Assembly (NCBI GenBank): GCA_013399875.1
Contig: VXAZ01007995.1
Location: 3,389,486 to 3,453,485, forward strand
Length of the DNA: 64,000 nucleotides
Reading direction: 5' to 3'
Origin: Gymnorhina tibicen
Taxonomy: Eukaryota > Chordata > Aves > Passeriformes > Artamidae
Notes under the pieces: generated by a model
The model's database searches: none
What the model was told of the DNA's origin: nothing
Seen by the model: only the letters and a program-made list of their open reading frames with translations
Position numbers and translations under genes: made by a program
Shown here: piece by piece, positions 1 through 12,600 of the stretch
How positions within the stretch are numbered: position 1 is the stretch's first letter
Layout: each line of letters starts with the position of its first letter

Positions 1-483
1 CTCCCCACTCCTCCTTTTACAAGCCATGCTTCAAGCCTCCCATTCCCTAGGAATTTTATGAATGCCTGAGCCCAGCCAAAATAAACTCGTAAAGAGAAGG
101 TTTCAAAAAGAGGTCACGGACCCATAGAGCAAGTGCGAACCGGTAAATATCAAACCCTGGGCCAAAAGGCATCGCCCAGGAGCCCTGTGGCCATCCAGTT
201 TGCCAGCCTAAAGTGTATTTGATTCTCTAGCTCCCACACTCGGGTCGCACCAACTTTTTGTCCCTCCCCACGGGCATCCCACCATCCCCAGGAACTCCCC
301 AGGAGGCAGCAGAATTCAAGATGGAAGAATGCGGGGAGACCTTTTCCTCCTGAGACGTTCATGCTGGGGAGGGTCAGACCAGAGCCACTGGCCTGGGGGC
401 TCATTGCAAACAGCCAGAAACATCCATCTATGTTGATCTTCCACAGACAATGGGATTCCCACTAACTGCATGGTTTGTGTCTC

Positions 484-497
484 TGTGTGTGTGTGTG
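484..497. repeat. (TG)7 microsatellite
   Basis: Seven uninterrupted TG dinucleotides, followed by AAACACA. It is short and likely of low polymorphism. Confidence 0.9.
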
Positions 498-518
498 AAA
501 CACATCTATTTTTCTTTT

Positions 519-540
519 CTATAGAAATTAATTTCTATAG
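519..540. repeat. 22-bp perfect palindrome, no spacer
   Basis: The bases from CTATAG at 519 to CTATAG at 540 form a perfect self-complementary sequence centred on AATT at 528-531. After one mismatch (518/541) three more pairs match (515-517 with 542-544). The centre contains ATTAAT, a homeodomain-type core. The symmetry is seen directly; any binding role is inference. Confidence 0.9.
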
Positions 541-1629
541 GAAACATTCCTTTTTATTTAGAGTGAATTAAAGGAACACCAAGAAACCAAAAAACACGAA
601 CAGAAAAGAAGTTTGCCTGACTTAAAAAATGCAAATTCCCCAGGCAAGCAGTGAAACCCTCCTGACGCCTGATGCCAGTGGCAGTTTATTTATCCTCCTA
701 TTCTCACCTCTCCCATGGGGTTCAGCAGTGCCATGCTGACACACAGCCCTGGCTGCTCACTTACTGCCATGGATGGGATTTGCAGCAGCACCGGTGTAGG
801 ATCTGCTTGAACCTGTCTGAACTGCTCTCACAAATCTCACAGCCCAGATCTCTCACCCCAGCCTTGGTTTGGGAACTCACACCAGAGGAGGGAGATGGTG
901 TTTGCAGTCCATACCTCGTCCTGGAGAGGCTCAGACTAATGGCCCCCCAAGGAACATGAGCAGGGACAGGGTGGGAGCATCCTGAGCCCTCTCCATGTGG
1001 TCCTGTAGGAGGCAGCTCGAAAGCTGCTTGGAATAAGGGATCGAACAAGGGGGTTTGGCTTCACTGCATCTGCTCAAGGGTGCTGCAGAGGGGTCCTGGG
1101 TGCTGATCACTGCTGCAGTTGCTAAAGCATTTTACTTGGAAAAGTTACTGGATTACAAGATGTAGTAGAAACACTTCTTAGATCTGAGACCAGAATAGCT
1201 GAGAAGGAGACAGAGCAAGGATCCAAACAGTTGGAAGAGCGTAGTGGTTGCCTCCTCATACTCCTACTCTTGTTCTCTCAGCATCAGGCACTCCTATGGT
1301 GTGGGCTCTTCCTCAAAATCCTTTCCCCTGCCTGTTTTACAGTTCTACTCCAGGGATATTTCTGTGAGCTCAGGGATCCAGAGCAGTCATGCATGAGCAG
1401 ATCATCTCTGAGGGATCCAAAACCTGTCCCAGATGAGGAAGCCCTGGGCACGGATTTCCTGAGCAGCAGCAGTTGGTCTGAACCAGCAATGGGCAGCTCT
1501 TTCTGTGGCCACACAGGGATGAAGACAGAGAAAATGATCTGTCAGAAAATTAATCCAGCTACAAAGAATGGGGTTTTGGGGTGCATCCACCGGGAGAAAA
1601 GGCTGGGAATGCTTAAATTACAATATTTG

Positions 1630-1641
1630 AAAAAAAAAAAA
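1630..1641. repeat. A12 homopolymer followed by ATAAAG-like sequence
   Basis: Twelve A residues are followed directly by TAAAGCC, so an AATAAA hexamer overlaps the end of the run. It could be the tail of a retroposed sequence. I see no recognisable parent sequence upstream and no target-site duplication, so I treat it as a simple A-run. Confidence 0.6.
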
Positions 1642-4600
1642 TAAAGCCAGTAATAGCACAGAATCAGCTACTACCATGAGAAGGGTCTATTAGCACCTTA
1701 TTGTGTCCAAGGCTAAAATGCTAAAATTGCTCTGTGGAAAAGGATGTTGGAGCGGAAAGGCTGAACAGCCGAACTACACCAAGACAGTGGAAGAGGTTTC
1801 CCCTATCTCTCCCAGATGCTCTCCTGCCTTGGCAGATGTGGGGAGCCACAGCAAGAGTGGTGTAACCATGGTGGGGGACACTACCAGAGACCCACCTTCG
1901 CTGGCAGCACAAGCCAAGCTGGGCATCCTGAGGGGACCATCTGAGCCCTCAGCACATGGCCAGGGGCTGTGAGGCAGCTGGGAACACTCATGTCCTAACC
2001 CCTGCTAGTGCCACAGACTCTATCCAGGTGGGGGAGATACATGTGAAAACATGATGCTGCTTTCCAAAAGGAGCATCATTATCCCACTGCTCAGGGAGGG
2101 GAGGGAAGTGAGGGGAGGACCCTTCCTTTGCAATTGCAGGGCATGCTTCGTTTTCATCATGTTGCGGGGGGGAATTACTTTTGCTCAAAACCATATGTAG
2201 AGCATCAACAAATGCACATCCTGTGAAGCTGGGCGTGTTGCAAGAGGGATTACAAGGCTGGCAATTTATAGCAGCTGCCTTAGTAGCCTCTTCTTCCACG
2301 CATTATTCTGTCAACATTGTATTTTCCTTGGAAAAACATCTACAGTAGTTTAAATCTCTTTACTGAAAACAGATCTACTACAGGTGCTTTAGAGTTCATC
2401 CACGGGATATGAGAAGGTTGAACGTCCCCAGGAAAGGGAAATTTATGTCAGTAATGACTAATTGATTTGCTTGCCTTTAAAATCCCTAATGTATTTTCAC
2501 ATTTTTCCCTGCCTTCTTTTTTACAGTGCTAATAAAAGCAGCTACATCATATATTTGTGTTATATGTGGGTTTATTCTGGGAAATCCTTGCTTTTGCAAT
2601 GTGTTTATGTTTTCCCTCATTTCCTTTTACCTTTCCTTTATAAAAGGGCTTGTTTTTATAGCAAATCAATAGGTTAAAGGTGAACATTAATGGAAAAAAA
2701 AAAGGGGTTTTGGAAAATATATGGTGAAAACAAGGCAGAACTAGAAACCAAATCTTTGTTCACTGGAAATTAAAGACACACTTTGCACATTGAAGAGGGA
2801 TAAATGCAATATATTGTGGTAGAGCATAGTGAGAACTGCATGCTCCTCTCCAAAGGCTCCCAAACCCAGTCGCAGTCCCCAAAGTCTCAAGAAACATTCT
2901 GATCCTCAAAAGGATGAGGAGAGGGGTTAGTGCATCTCTGTTGGGGGTCGTTTATGGAAAAGGTTCCTGCAAGATCCTTTGCAAAAATAAATATTTTTAC
3001 TAAATCCCTGGAGCAGCTTACAATTCCCCCTGCTCACAATTACAATTTCCCCATTAGGAAACTTCCTTGAAAAACCCACTTTGGCTCAGCTGGAATGTGT
3101 TTTTTCAACAAAGCTGAAACATTTTGATTTCAGCCTATTTTTTTTACTTTGCTCTGCAATCATTCATCATAGTCCGACAGAGGGTATTCAGCAAGACAAA
3201 AATGGCAAAGTCACACACAGGAGTCAAATGTGCTGCTCTGAAAGCGACAGCCCATTTAATTTGGGCTGAAATATTGCTCGATTTTGGGGGAGGGATACAA
3301 AAGAAAACAGATAGCAAAATTGTTCCCTTAAACAGTGCAGTTTCCAAGACAGCAGAAAGTGGTTCCACCAAGGGTCTCGTTGATGTGGTCACAGTGTACC
3401 AGCCTGTCCAGATACCTACCTGGAGACAGACACAAAGGTCCTCTCCATGCCCTCCCAGGCCACTGGGAAGTTTCAACTGAATTTAACACACGATTCAGTG
3501 GTGGAGACAAAGGCACGAAACTGGCACAGGCATCTTCAAACCCCTGAGCATCTTTGGTAAGGACACCAGCACAGAGAGGGACACAGGAGGGCTTGAAGAG
3601 TCCTGTTGGGCCAAATCCCATTACTGCACTGTGACTCAGTTTCCATCTGAAACCGGCTCTGGCGCAAGCCATGGGAAAACCCTTTTATAGCCTGTTTTGA
3701 GATTTACAGGGGATGTTGTATCACAATGTTGCTGAAAATATGAGCACACCCTGGTTTCTAACTTCACACTGTTTACAAACAGGTATTACTAAGAAGGCTG
3801 CTAATACATCAAAGTAGAAAATTAAGCACCTAATTAGGGCTGTACTCAACCCCATTATACCAAGTAGAGAATAAAACTACTTACAAGGCTACTTGGCAGG
3901 ACATCAAGTAAGAAATTATGCTGCCTTTAAAATAAATTCATTTCTATGAAGTTAATGTCATTCTGCTTACAAACCTGTCCCTCCTAAACTTGCATTCCAA
4001 TTTTAAAACAGGAGTACTGAAGGACTACTCCATGAATCACTAAAAGGCCAGCTAGGAACAGAGGCATTCCTTTAAATTAGAAGAAGTATAGGAGAGCCTG
4101 GGCCTGAGAACACGAGGTCTCCATATGTCTCTATATGTGTCCATACAGGCTCCCACATTCGATTTATAAACACCCTATGGAGCAGGGAACCTAACTTGCA
4201 AGCTGACAAAAGCTGTGGAGGTTACAGAATAGATGGCTGCCCATTTCCTCCTGGGATCCTACTGTCAAGATCTTCTGGGACGCAATTTGTTCTAAAATCA
4301 ATTAATTTTTACAGGGACCACTCCCGCTGAACCTTGCAATATCCATCCTCTGCCACTGTCTGCTGGAGTTATTGCGCTCAGGTCATGGGAGCTTTGGCAC
4401 ACCAAAGTATGTACATGGTGAATGTTGCTGGAAGCCATTATCCCAGGGAGCTCACAGGATCTGACAACTTGGGGATGTTGTTTCCACTGAGAACCAGAAA
4501 TCACTTTCTGATCTGACTGATGTTCGAAGAGGGGCCATCTGTGCTGCCCAAATTGACGCTGACAACTGTGTTTGATGTCTCTGTCCCAACTGGTTAAGAA

Positions 4601-4654
4601 AAATCACTGTTCTGTTTTCTTGGCTCTGCAACTTCTAACTTTGTGTCAGTGGAG

Positions 4655-4915
4655 GATAAGATGGGGAGTGATAGTGTGACACTGCAGGGAAAGTTTGGAT
4701 AAAATAGTGGGGGAAAAGAACAACAGGAAGAACTGTGAAACCCTGGAAGAGGCTGTCTGGGGAGGCGGTGGTGGGATCTCTGGAAGTTAGGGCCATTAGG
4801 AACAGGTTAAACAAACTTCTGACCGAGAGGCCTAGGCAGAGCTTGGGGCAGGAAGTGGGCAGAGATGACATCTGAAGGTCATTTCCAGCACTATTTCTGT
4901 TTCCAGCAATGTTCA
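4655..4915 (+). mobile_element. Degraded CR1-type LINE 3' fragment
   Basis: The stretch reads like an old CR1 tail on the plus strand. CTGGAAGAGGCTGTCTGGGG (4743-4762) corresponds to the family's 'one-word-per-codon' segment for the HWNRLP-type motif region, and GGAGGCGGTGGTGGGATCTC follows it. The end, GAAGGTCATTTCCAGCACTA, resembles the usual CR1 3' end where a fragment shortly before the octamer repeats ends in a C-rich TTCC motif. Divergence is clearly greater than in the three younger CR1 copies in the window, and the terminal octamers are not clear. It could instead be another CR1/L3-clade LINE. Confidence 0.5.
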
Positions 4916-7900
4916 AGTAACCTGTGGTGCTTTAGGTGGAGTGTCTTCCTTTAGAAGGTGCTCACCTAAACTGCTCTCCAGAACTCATTAATTCAGACCC
5001 AAGGAGCTGGAATGGCCACACCAACCACACCACCTCCACATAGCCTCAACTAAAGCACAAGAAATGGAACCACATCCAGAGTTCATGGAAGTCAGAAGAA
5101 ATCTTCTCTTAGAACAATGTCAAATATAAAATAGATTGAGTGATGAGAAAGTAGTTCAGAAGCAGAAAATCCAGAGGGTTTATTTTTAATTGTTGTGTTA
5201 TGTTTCAACATAAATCAGAATATCAGGTGCATGTTGGGGTACAGCTGCATAATCACTTTTGTGATACAATTTAATATAATTACTGGTGAACCACAGTCGT
5301 GAATTTCTTTGACATACCTGGTATGAAACACAGATGTGCCTGGATTACCGCTTTCCTCCTTGTGACTCTTTATAAAATTATTATAAAACCAATTACATAA
5401 GTTCTAGATTTATAAAGATTAATATTATCTTTATACCACAAAGGATTCACTGTCTTAGATTAGAACAGGGAGAACCTGCCTTGGTGTAGATTAGTGAAGT
5501 CAGTGTCTCAAGATATCTAAGTGTTTTAACCCAGCTTTGGCAGCCGTGTGTGTTCAGTTCAGTCACTTTCAGCTATCTAAAAACTGAACATCTATTTGAC
5601 AGGACTGCTCTAGACCTCCCTCTAAAGCCAGTGGGAAAAGGAGAGCTCTTCATTGCTCCTACAACAGCTGCCTGGGTAAGTCAGATGAACTATCCCATGG
5701 AGACACCTCACTCACCATACAGTTATAGAAGCCTAGATGATATTAGACATCTATTATCTATACCTCTGTCAGATGATATGCTGTCCTTAGGAATATTTCA
5801 AATGAAGGAGTTAAACTGACCAGTGTAAAAGCCCTTTCTAGCTCTGCACTTTATATCCATGGCTCAGTTTCATGAGAAATTTGCTCTTTGACTTTCCTAA
5901 AGAGAGCAAGCCAGAGCTCTGCCTGCTCTGAGTCTGCCACGCTGCACAGCCCTTGCTTTGAGGGGAAATGCTTTTCCAAGACACCAGAAATCATTTGTAA
6001 AGGAAACACAGGGTTTGGTTGGGTTTTTTATGTTTCTGACAAATCGAGATATCAGATATGGTTGTTATTATTTAATAATGATAATAGCAACAATTTCTCA
6101 GATGTAAAAGTAATACAATAATGATAGGCTTCATGGAACATACAAAAAAAGACTAACAGATATAATCAGTTGCAGAAGGAACTGAAGAAAATCTGGGACA
6201 TGAAAAGCAGAGTAACAACTGTTTGTGGTGAGCTGGGCTTTCATGATGGGGGTATCACAGCAGCAGCATAAAATGGAAACAGGGTCTACTGTAAAGCCGT
6301 GTGTCCTCCAGATGGCAACATTGATTGGTATTTTTAGAGGAGTTTGGGAGGAGCAATCTTTCTCTGGGATACATGGATCAGTCTTCAACACTGACTTGTT
6401 TTAGTGCTCAAGACCCTGGGCTGTGGCAGGAAAAGCCAATTCTTTGACAATATTCATGACAGTCAAAATGAGGAGGGAAAGTGGAAATCACTACACAGCC
6501 TTCGGATTCAGCAGATCCAGGGGAAAAAAAAATAATTATGACACAACTGTCTGGCAAAGGACAAAGAGGTATTTTAATCCCAAGAATCAACCCCTAAGAA
6601 GGGATGATGATCATTAAAGACAAAAAAATGACTGTGATCTTAAAGGTGCTTGAGTGCAATCAGTGCATTTCCCTCAGCATTTTGAGTCACCAGAACTGCT
6701 GGCGCAAAGACCTCTCCCATTTTGCAACAGCACCTTAATCTTTTCAAGTCTTGAGATGATGAATTGACAACTGATGGACACGAGGGTAGCACCTAGAACT
6801 GCACTAGCAATGATATTTAGTGGCCTTCCGAGGCTTTTCATTGAGGATTTTGTAACCCTTCAGAAAGGAGATCAGGAAGATGAATCATAGTTAAGTCTGA
6901 GATTTACATGCATTTACCACAAGTTAATTCTAGTCCCTGAGCTGAAGCCAGGAGAAAATAAAGAAATTAATAAGACCTTTTGCTTTTATTAGCTTTACTA
7001 AGGTATAATTTTCTTTCCAGTGCACTGGAAATACATACTATGAATTCTACCTTGATTTTGTGATGACTGTAATCTCCTAAAGTCCTGCTCTTAATCTGGT
7101 CAGGCTGCAGGCAGAGATGATGTTCAAATACCACACGAGGAGGAGATTCAGGGCCAAAAGGCAGGCTGGTGTGAACTGGCTCAGTGCTGGTGACTGCAAA
7201 GCAGTGTCACCCAGTGCGCTGGCAGGAGAACTCAGCCTCATTTTCTGGGTTGGAAGAAGTGATTAATAATGGCTCAAATCTTCCATATCATTGCCATTTA
7301 GAGAGAAGATAACAACCCCAAGAAGTTCTGTCACATTCTTACATAATTTGTTTCTTTTTCATTATTTGCTAGTTCATGCTCAAAATTTCTTGAGGTTTTC
7401 ATGACTCATGTGTCCTCTATAATAATGTTGGCTATTAATGAAGGGTTTCCTGGAAAACAGACAAGTTCAAAGTTTCAAAACCCCTGTTTTCCATTGAAGT
7501 TTAATTTCTAGAAAAATTTTCCACTTTCAACAAGAATGAGACTGAAAAGCAGAGAACATTTTCCATTAAAGTCCGCAGAGAAATTTCCTTTCGTTTCTCA
7601 CAGAGGATTGCAGGGCTTGAAACAGCCTCCACTTTCCCCACCACTGCCAGGACTAAAGCCAACATCATCTGCTTCCCTGTTCTGCCTTAAATCAGGCCTA
7701 AAAAACCCACCGAGTTCCCAATTTCTGTGAAATAATTTCTCCTTTGATGTCCTCACATCTATCCAGGCTACTCCTGATAGTCATGTTCCAGTCCTCCGTT
7801 TTTTCAAAGTATATGGAGTTGCCTGCATCCACTTGGCCCTCGCTGAAGGCGATGAGGCTAATCTTTGTCTGATGGGGGTAGTTAACTAAGATTATTTTGT

Positions 7901-8977
7901 CCAGGGAAGAGCCAAGATGATGGACAATGACTTTATTCATCTCTGTAGCTCTCTAAAGTGTGGATACCTTTTCCACAGTTTCCACTCTGCTTCCCCTACA
8001 TTTTCCATACTGACGTCTCACCAACAGGTCTTGTTGCAGCACAAACAAGAATTCAGCCTATAACTTTTGTTTGTTTGTTAAGTCAGTCCTGTTCCAACTG
8101 ATGTGAAAAAACCAAACTAAATTAAATACAAAATTCCACAGATTTTTGCATTGAGGTTTTTAGGGGCACAGAACAAGAGCAGGACTTTGGTTTCTTTGTC
8201 CACCAAAAAAAAATCTCCAAACTACACATTTTTTTTCCATATAGATTTTGCTAAAGGAAAAAAAAAATTGTTTGAATAAACATGCAGGATTTTTTAAAAA
8301 CATCTTTGGATAGAATTTTTAAACACCAAGCCATGCTTTTACTGAACACTGAGGATGTCTGCAGAAAGCTTTCACATTAATTACATTTTCACTGAAAATC
8401 CCCCAGCCCAGTGTGCTGGCTCAGAGCCATTCTCCTCCCCGAGCAGTTTGTCACAGGGGTGGGCCTGAACCACACCAAGGGTGGCACGTGGCAGCTTTGC
8501 CCACTGTTGGCACAACGCACGCGCCAGGAGTGGGAGGACAAGGGTCCTTTCTTCTGCCTGTGTCATACTCACCAAAACTGAGACACCATGACTTAACCCC
8601 ACAGGATTATAGATGGGAACTGGTGTGAAAATGCTTCATTATTTATTATCTGGTAAGAGCAAGGCTGACTTTGAAATCTGGCTGGTGTGCTCATGAACTA
8701 ACGCTTGGGTGTTAGAAGGGGATCACTGCCCTTTCAGGGGATGCAGACCACAACAGACCCTTCTGATGAAGCCACAGTGCTAAAATGCTAATCTGATGAA
8801 TTCTACCTCTATGGCTCTGGTGTAAGAGGTTAGCAAAACACTTTCTGTGCCAAGAAGCTGTAAAATAAGCTTCATTTTAGATGTGATAGGGGAATATCTT
8901 CTTACTAATTGTACCAAGGTGTCTGCTGAATTAGCTGAGATATGATGTATCAGCAGTCACTGTAAAGCCTCTGTATC
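4916..8977. other. Unique noncoding sequence, mostly unrecognised
   Basis: No established gene or repeat family recognised. AT-rich blocks lie at 5100-5480, 6050-6130 and 6960-7080. Two A-runs and T-runs sit at about 8200-8300. The minus-strand coding-like stretch at 7746-7940 is listed separately. Part of 5690-5830 has a faint LINE-tail look, which I rejected as too weak. Confidence 0.5.
7746..7940 (-). other. Unidentified coding-like minus-strand stretch
   Basis: On the minus strand an 80-codon open frame starts with ATG at 7940 and runs to 7698. From about residue 5 to 65 its codons look unlike the surrounding DNA: third positions are rich in C and G (for example AGC CTC ATC GCC TTC AGC GAG GGC), while the region overall is AT-leaning. 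The predicted residues include LDKIILVNY, ISLIAFSEGQ and EDWNMTIRSSLDRCED. I do not recognise a family. I see no clean splice donor at its 3' side (after the frame reaches TTTTTTAGG near 7700), so a present-day exon is not supported. It may be a decayed pseudogene, an exapted piece of an old element, or chance. Confidence 0.2.
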
Positions 8978-9060
8978 TAATAGAGTCAAAGAAACCAGCA
9001 CTGGAAGAGACCCCAAGGCAGATCAGCTGTGCCTAAACCTAAACCAGGCTAAGCAGCGTT
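8978..9060 (-). mobile_element. Possible old CR1 3' end, minus strand
   Basis: AGAGTCAAAGAAACCAGCAC followed by TGGAAGAGACCCCAAGGCAG has the order seen at the 3' end of CR1 in reverse orientation: an octamer-like stretch, then a TGGAAGGGACC-like motif, then a GATCA-like motif. It is short and diverged. The clear CR1 at 17771 in the same orientation is the comparison I used. Chance resemblance remains possible. Confidence 0.3.
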
Positions 9061-9504
9061 CACTCACACCACACAAACCCCCTGACTGAAAGAAGAGCTG
9101 TGATAACATTTGTTCCTATTAACTTCTGCCAAGTCTGACTTCCACCAGTGGTCTCATGCACAGCTCCCAGTTACCATCCCTGACTGCATCCAGTGGTGCT
9201 GCAATTGGTACAGAAGCAGAGCAGGGACCAAAGCTCCATTATGACTCCACCTTTCCCTGTTTCTGTTCTAAAATCCATACGGAGAGAAGCACCTGGAAAT
9301 GCTGTTACATCTATTCTACAGGTGAGAGTGAAATGGCACAACTATCCCAGCAATTGTCCCACGGAGATATCATGGCCAATGCTTTCTGCATTTAAAAGAG
9401 TGATGAAAGATTCAGACCATGTCTGGTTTCTCTACAGCCCTGGAAACCTGCAATCACAAGGTCCTAAGCAAGATCCAACCAGGACTCTGGCTTAAATCCC
9501 AGCA
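9061..9504. other. Unique noncoding sequence
   Basis: No gene or repeat recognised. An open plus-strand frame crosses the stretch and continues into the CR1 tail, so it is not a natural gene. Confidence 0.5.
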
Positions 9505-9620
9505 TCATATGGAAAGGAGCAACCTGGTCTGGTGGAAGGTGTCCCTGGCCAGGGCAGAGGGTTGGAACCAGATCATCTTTAAGGTTCCTTCCAACCCAAA
9601 CCATTCTGTGGTTTTATGAT
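9505..9620 (+). mobile_element. CR1 LINE, 3' terminal fragment
   Basis: This is a clear CR1 tail on the plus strand. GAGCAACCTGGTCTGGTGGA (9517-9536) is followed by a GGTGTCCCTGGCC segment, GGGTTGGAACCAGATCATCT and AAGGTTCCTTCCAACCCAAA. It ends in two octamer repeats, TTCTGTGG (9604-9611) and TTTTATGA (9612-9619), the hallmark CR1 3' end. Only about the last 115 bases remain, which is ordinary 5' truncation from target-primed reverse transcription. It has no coding capacity. Similarity to the usual avian form is high, so it is moderately young compared with the 4655 copy. Confidence 0.93.
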
Positions 9621-12600
9621 CCAATCTGTGACGGAGGTGGGAGGGGAGCTCAGATATCCCAACTCCCAGGTCTGTGTTGCTGCCAGTGGTGCTGAGCTCC
9701 TCTTGACATTTTGCTCCAATTCTGTTAGAGCACAGATCGAGTTTTCATGCTCATACCTTGAAAATCTGAGTCTGGTTTGGAAGTGTGTGTGGCCCTTATC
9801 CTTTTGCTCTCTAAACAGAGGGTCATGTCCAATATTCTGCCTCTGTCTTACTAGAAGTGATTTTATAACGGTGGATTATTCTACAATATGTTCATTTTTT
9901 CCCAGGCACCAGTAATAGGAGGTAATTTATATGTCCAGTGGAAGCCAGAATTTCTTTTCAGTAATTTCTCCCAGTTATGTTTATCAATAAGTATCTCTCA
10001 GCAAAATGCCAAATCTCACAAGCATGTTTGGAAAGTCAAATATGTTTGTGTAATACAAACCTATGTCATGTCAGGAATTAGTTTGACTAATAGGCCTTTA
10101 ATTAAATCCTTGTGGGGTCTTGGTGTTAATAATAGACCCAGTTTCCAAAAAGTTTAATTTATAAGATAAATTCACAAATACATCCGTCTAATAAATCTTT
10201 CCTACATCCAATATTTGTCCTAGAAACAATAACAGGACAGATAATTTATTAGACTATTTCCTATTGCATTATAATGACTATGCTTGATACTTTAAACGTA
10301 TCCTTCAGAGCCCTGGAATGACAGAGGCTATAACTAATGAAGATAAAGATTTCCGGGGCTCATTGATCCAGGAGAGAAATACTTATTGTAACTTTCAGAC
10401 CTATATGTAATCACAGAAATATTTCCCCAGAGAACACAAATTATAGATGACTCTAAAACTGCCACCGGAGATATTTTGCAGAAACCACAACAGGAAATGT
10501 TTATTTTCTCAACCTTAATAACCTTTTCACAATCCAAATTATTTTGTATTTTTGAGAAAATTACATTAATTCCCAATTAAATTTTTCTTGCAACATATTT
10601 CACATTTATATAAATACCTATATTTCTCTTTACTATCTTTTCTTAAGTCAGCTCCTTGACTTCTCACTTAAGTGGGCAGAGTGTAGGAAATAAAATGCCA
10701 CCTAAAATGTCTCCATTTCTCTTCCCTTCCAGCACACTTGGAATAGAGATGAGCACAGCATAAAGTCAATTCTACCCTGGCATAAACGCATGGGAATCTT
10801 AATAGCAGCTAGGAGAACAAAGGTGCCAGGTCTAAGATGTAGTCCCAGCAACCAGAAATGCCATTCTGGTATCTGTAAACACTTTTCAGAGAGTTAGACT
10901 TATCCCTAATTTATTGAGCTATCACCCCTCAAATTCAGAGAGGTCAAAGGAAATCTGCTCTTGCTGTCCTTTTCCTGCAGAACATCTGGTTGTAACATTC
11001 TCTTCCTCCAATTGCAGAGGTCCCAGATTTTGGTCCTTTAAAGTCTATATGTTTTACTTAAAACTGATCAAAATACTTATAGTTTTTCATACTAAACAAG
11101 TCAGTTCCAGGTAAATCTAGTGAGAGTGCATATGACTGGCATGAAAACTGCACAGGCCCCTCCTCACATGAATCCGTGGATGGCTTCACTTAATTCAGGC
11201 TGAAGTGGGAGGAAAAGGGGTGGAAGACAACAGCTGAGGAAAGAGATTTGTTATGTTTTGATCAAGTTTGCTGGAAGGCTTAGAAATGCTTGACTTATTT
11301 CTAATTGTACTGGATAGAATTCAGCTCTTAATGGCCTTCTCAGCATTGCTCTCTCTCAGTATAAGGTCCATGCAGGCACAGCCTTTGGGATGTGTATCTG
11401 AGGTCAGGCAGCTGCTCTGACCCCAAAGGCTACTGGGCAGAAGGCAAGATAGCCACCCACTTCCTTGAGAGCTTGACAAATAAAATGCACCAAAAAGAAA
11501 ATGCCAGCTTGGGTTGCTGGTGATTTTTAGAAGAAAATCTGATTTGTGACCCGTGGTTTGGCTTGCAGCGTTGTGTGTGCATGGATTTCATAGCAGTGGA
11601 AATGAGGCACTTAGGAACCTTGGCTAGTGCTGGCCCGCTCTGGGCAGCTCTCCCCCAGGAAATCTCACATCTCCTCGCAGGCCCAAGCAGCACCTCTGCG
11701 CCAAAATCCTTTGCATGGTATTACAGGCAGAGATCTTTGGGCAACAGCACAACTACTCAGCGCTAAGGAGTGTTTTGAAAAGCAGGGGACAGAAATAAGT
11801 TGGTAAAGTGATGCCTCACATATTATTATCAAAGGTGTTAAAGGATGTTTCCCAGTGACTCAGAAAAATCACCATGTCTGAGGACTTGTACTCATCTCTA
11901 ATCCTATGGGATGAGCGTGTTGTTGGCTTTTCACACACAATAGGCACTAAAACCCCAGCAGAGAAGATCAGTGTTTCTCTGTAACGCTTACTAATTTCTT
12001 GCTGCAAAGTACATCTCTACCCAGGCATGGAGGACCAAAATGAGACCCAAGTCCCCTGCAACTGTGAAAGTGATAGAAATGTAAGATACAGAGCATTTCT
12101 GCTTCTGTTTCCCTGCTCATACACAGAGGAAGTTGCAAAACATTTCCCCCAAACTTGTAACAAGCTTAAAACAAGCTGCAGAAAAGACCCAAAGCCACAA
12201 ACTACAACATAAAACAGGAGGAGAGCAGGAAAGCTAGCAGGCAGAGAGATGCCTAGGGCTCCTGCAAGCAGCAAGGGAATTTGTTAGGTGCTAATTCCCG
12301 GGTGATCCTCAGCAGTGGGCTGTGCTCCGTGCTGTGGCTGGAGGCAAAGAAGAGGTGACAGGTCCCTGACTCTGTCATCTGATGAAAAACTTATGCCTGA
12401 CCCTGAGCTTGATGATTTAGTGCCGGTTGTGTGAGCAGGACTCCCTGAACAGGCTCCAGAGAAAATGCTAACACCAGCTGGAGAGCCAACTCAACCAGCT
12501 CTGCGTCCTGCCGCTGGCTGCAGCCGATTTCCAGCGCTCCAGAAGAAGGTAAAGAAAACTTTCAGAAGCCAAGTTACGTAACATTTACACAACATTATAA

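Larger units (their letters stand above)
1..4654. other. Unique noncoding sequence, no gene recognised
   Basis: I see no exon with convincing codon structure and no known repeat in this stretch. It holds a short (TG)7 microsatellite, a 22-bp palindrome and an A12 run, each listed separately. Open frames here are at most 137 codons, overlap one another on both strands and match no family I recognise. The 2440-2700 part is AT-rich and T-biased. Confidence 0.6.

Noticed and set aside
5690..5830. Possible LINE 3' tail (CCCTTTCTAGCTCTGC after an AT-rich stretch)
   Set aside because: Only one short motif resembles a CR1 end; the upstream sequence does not fit and no terminal octamers follow.
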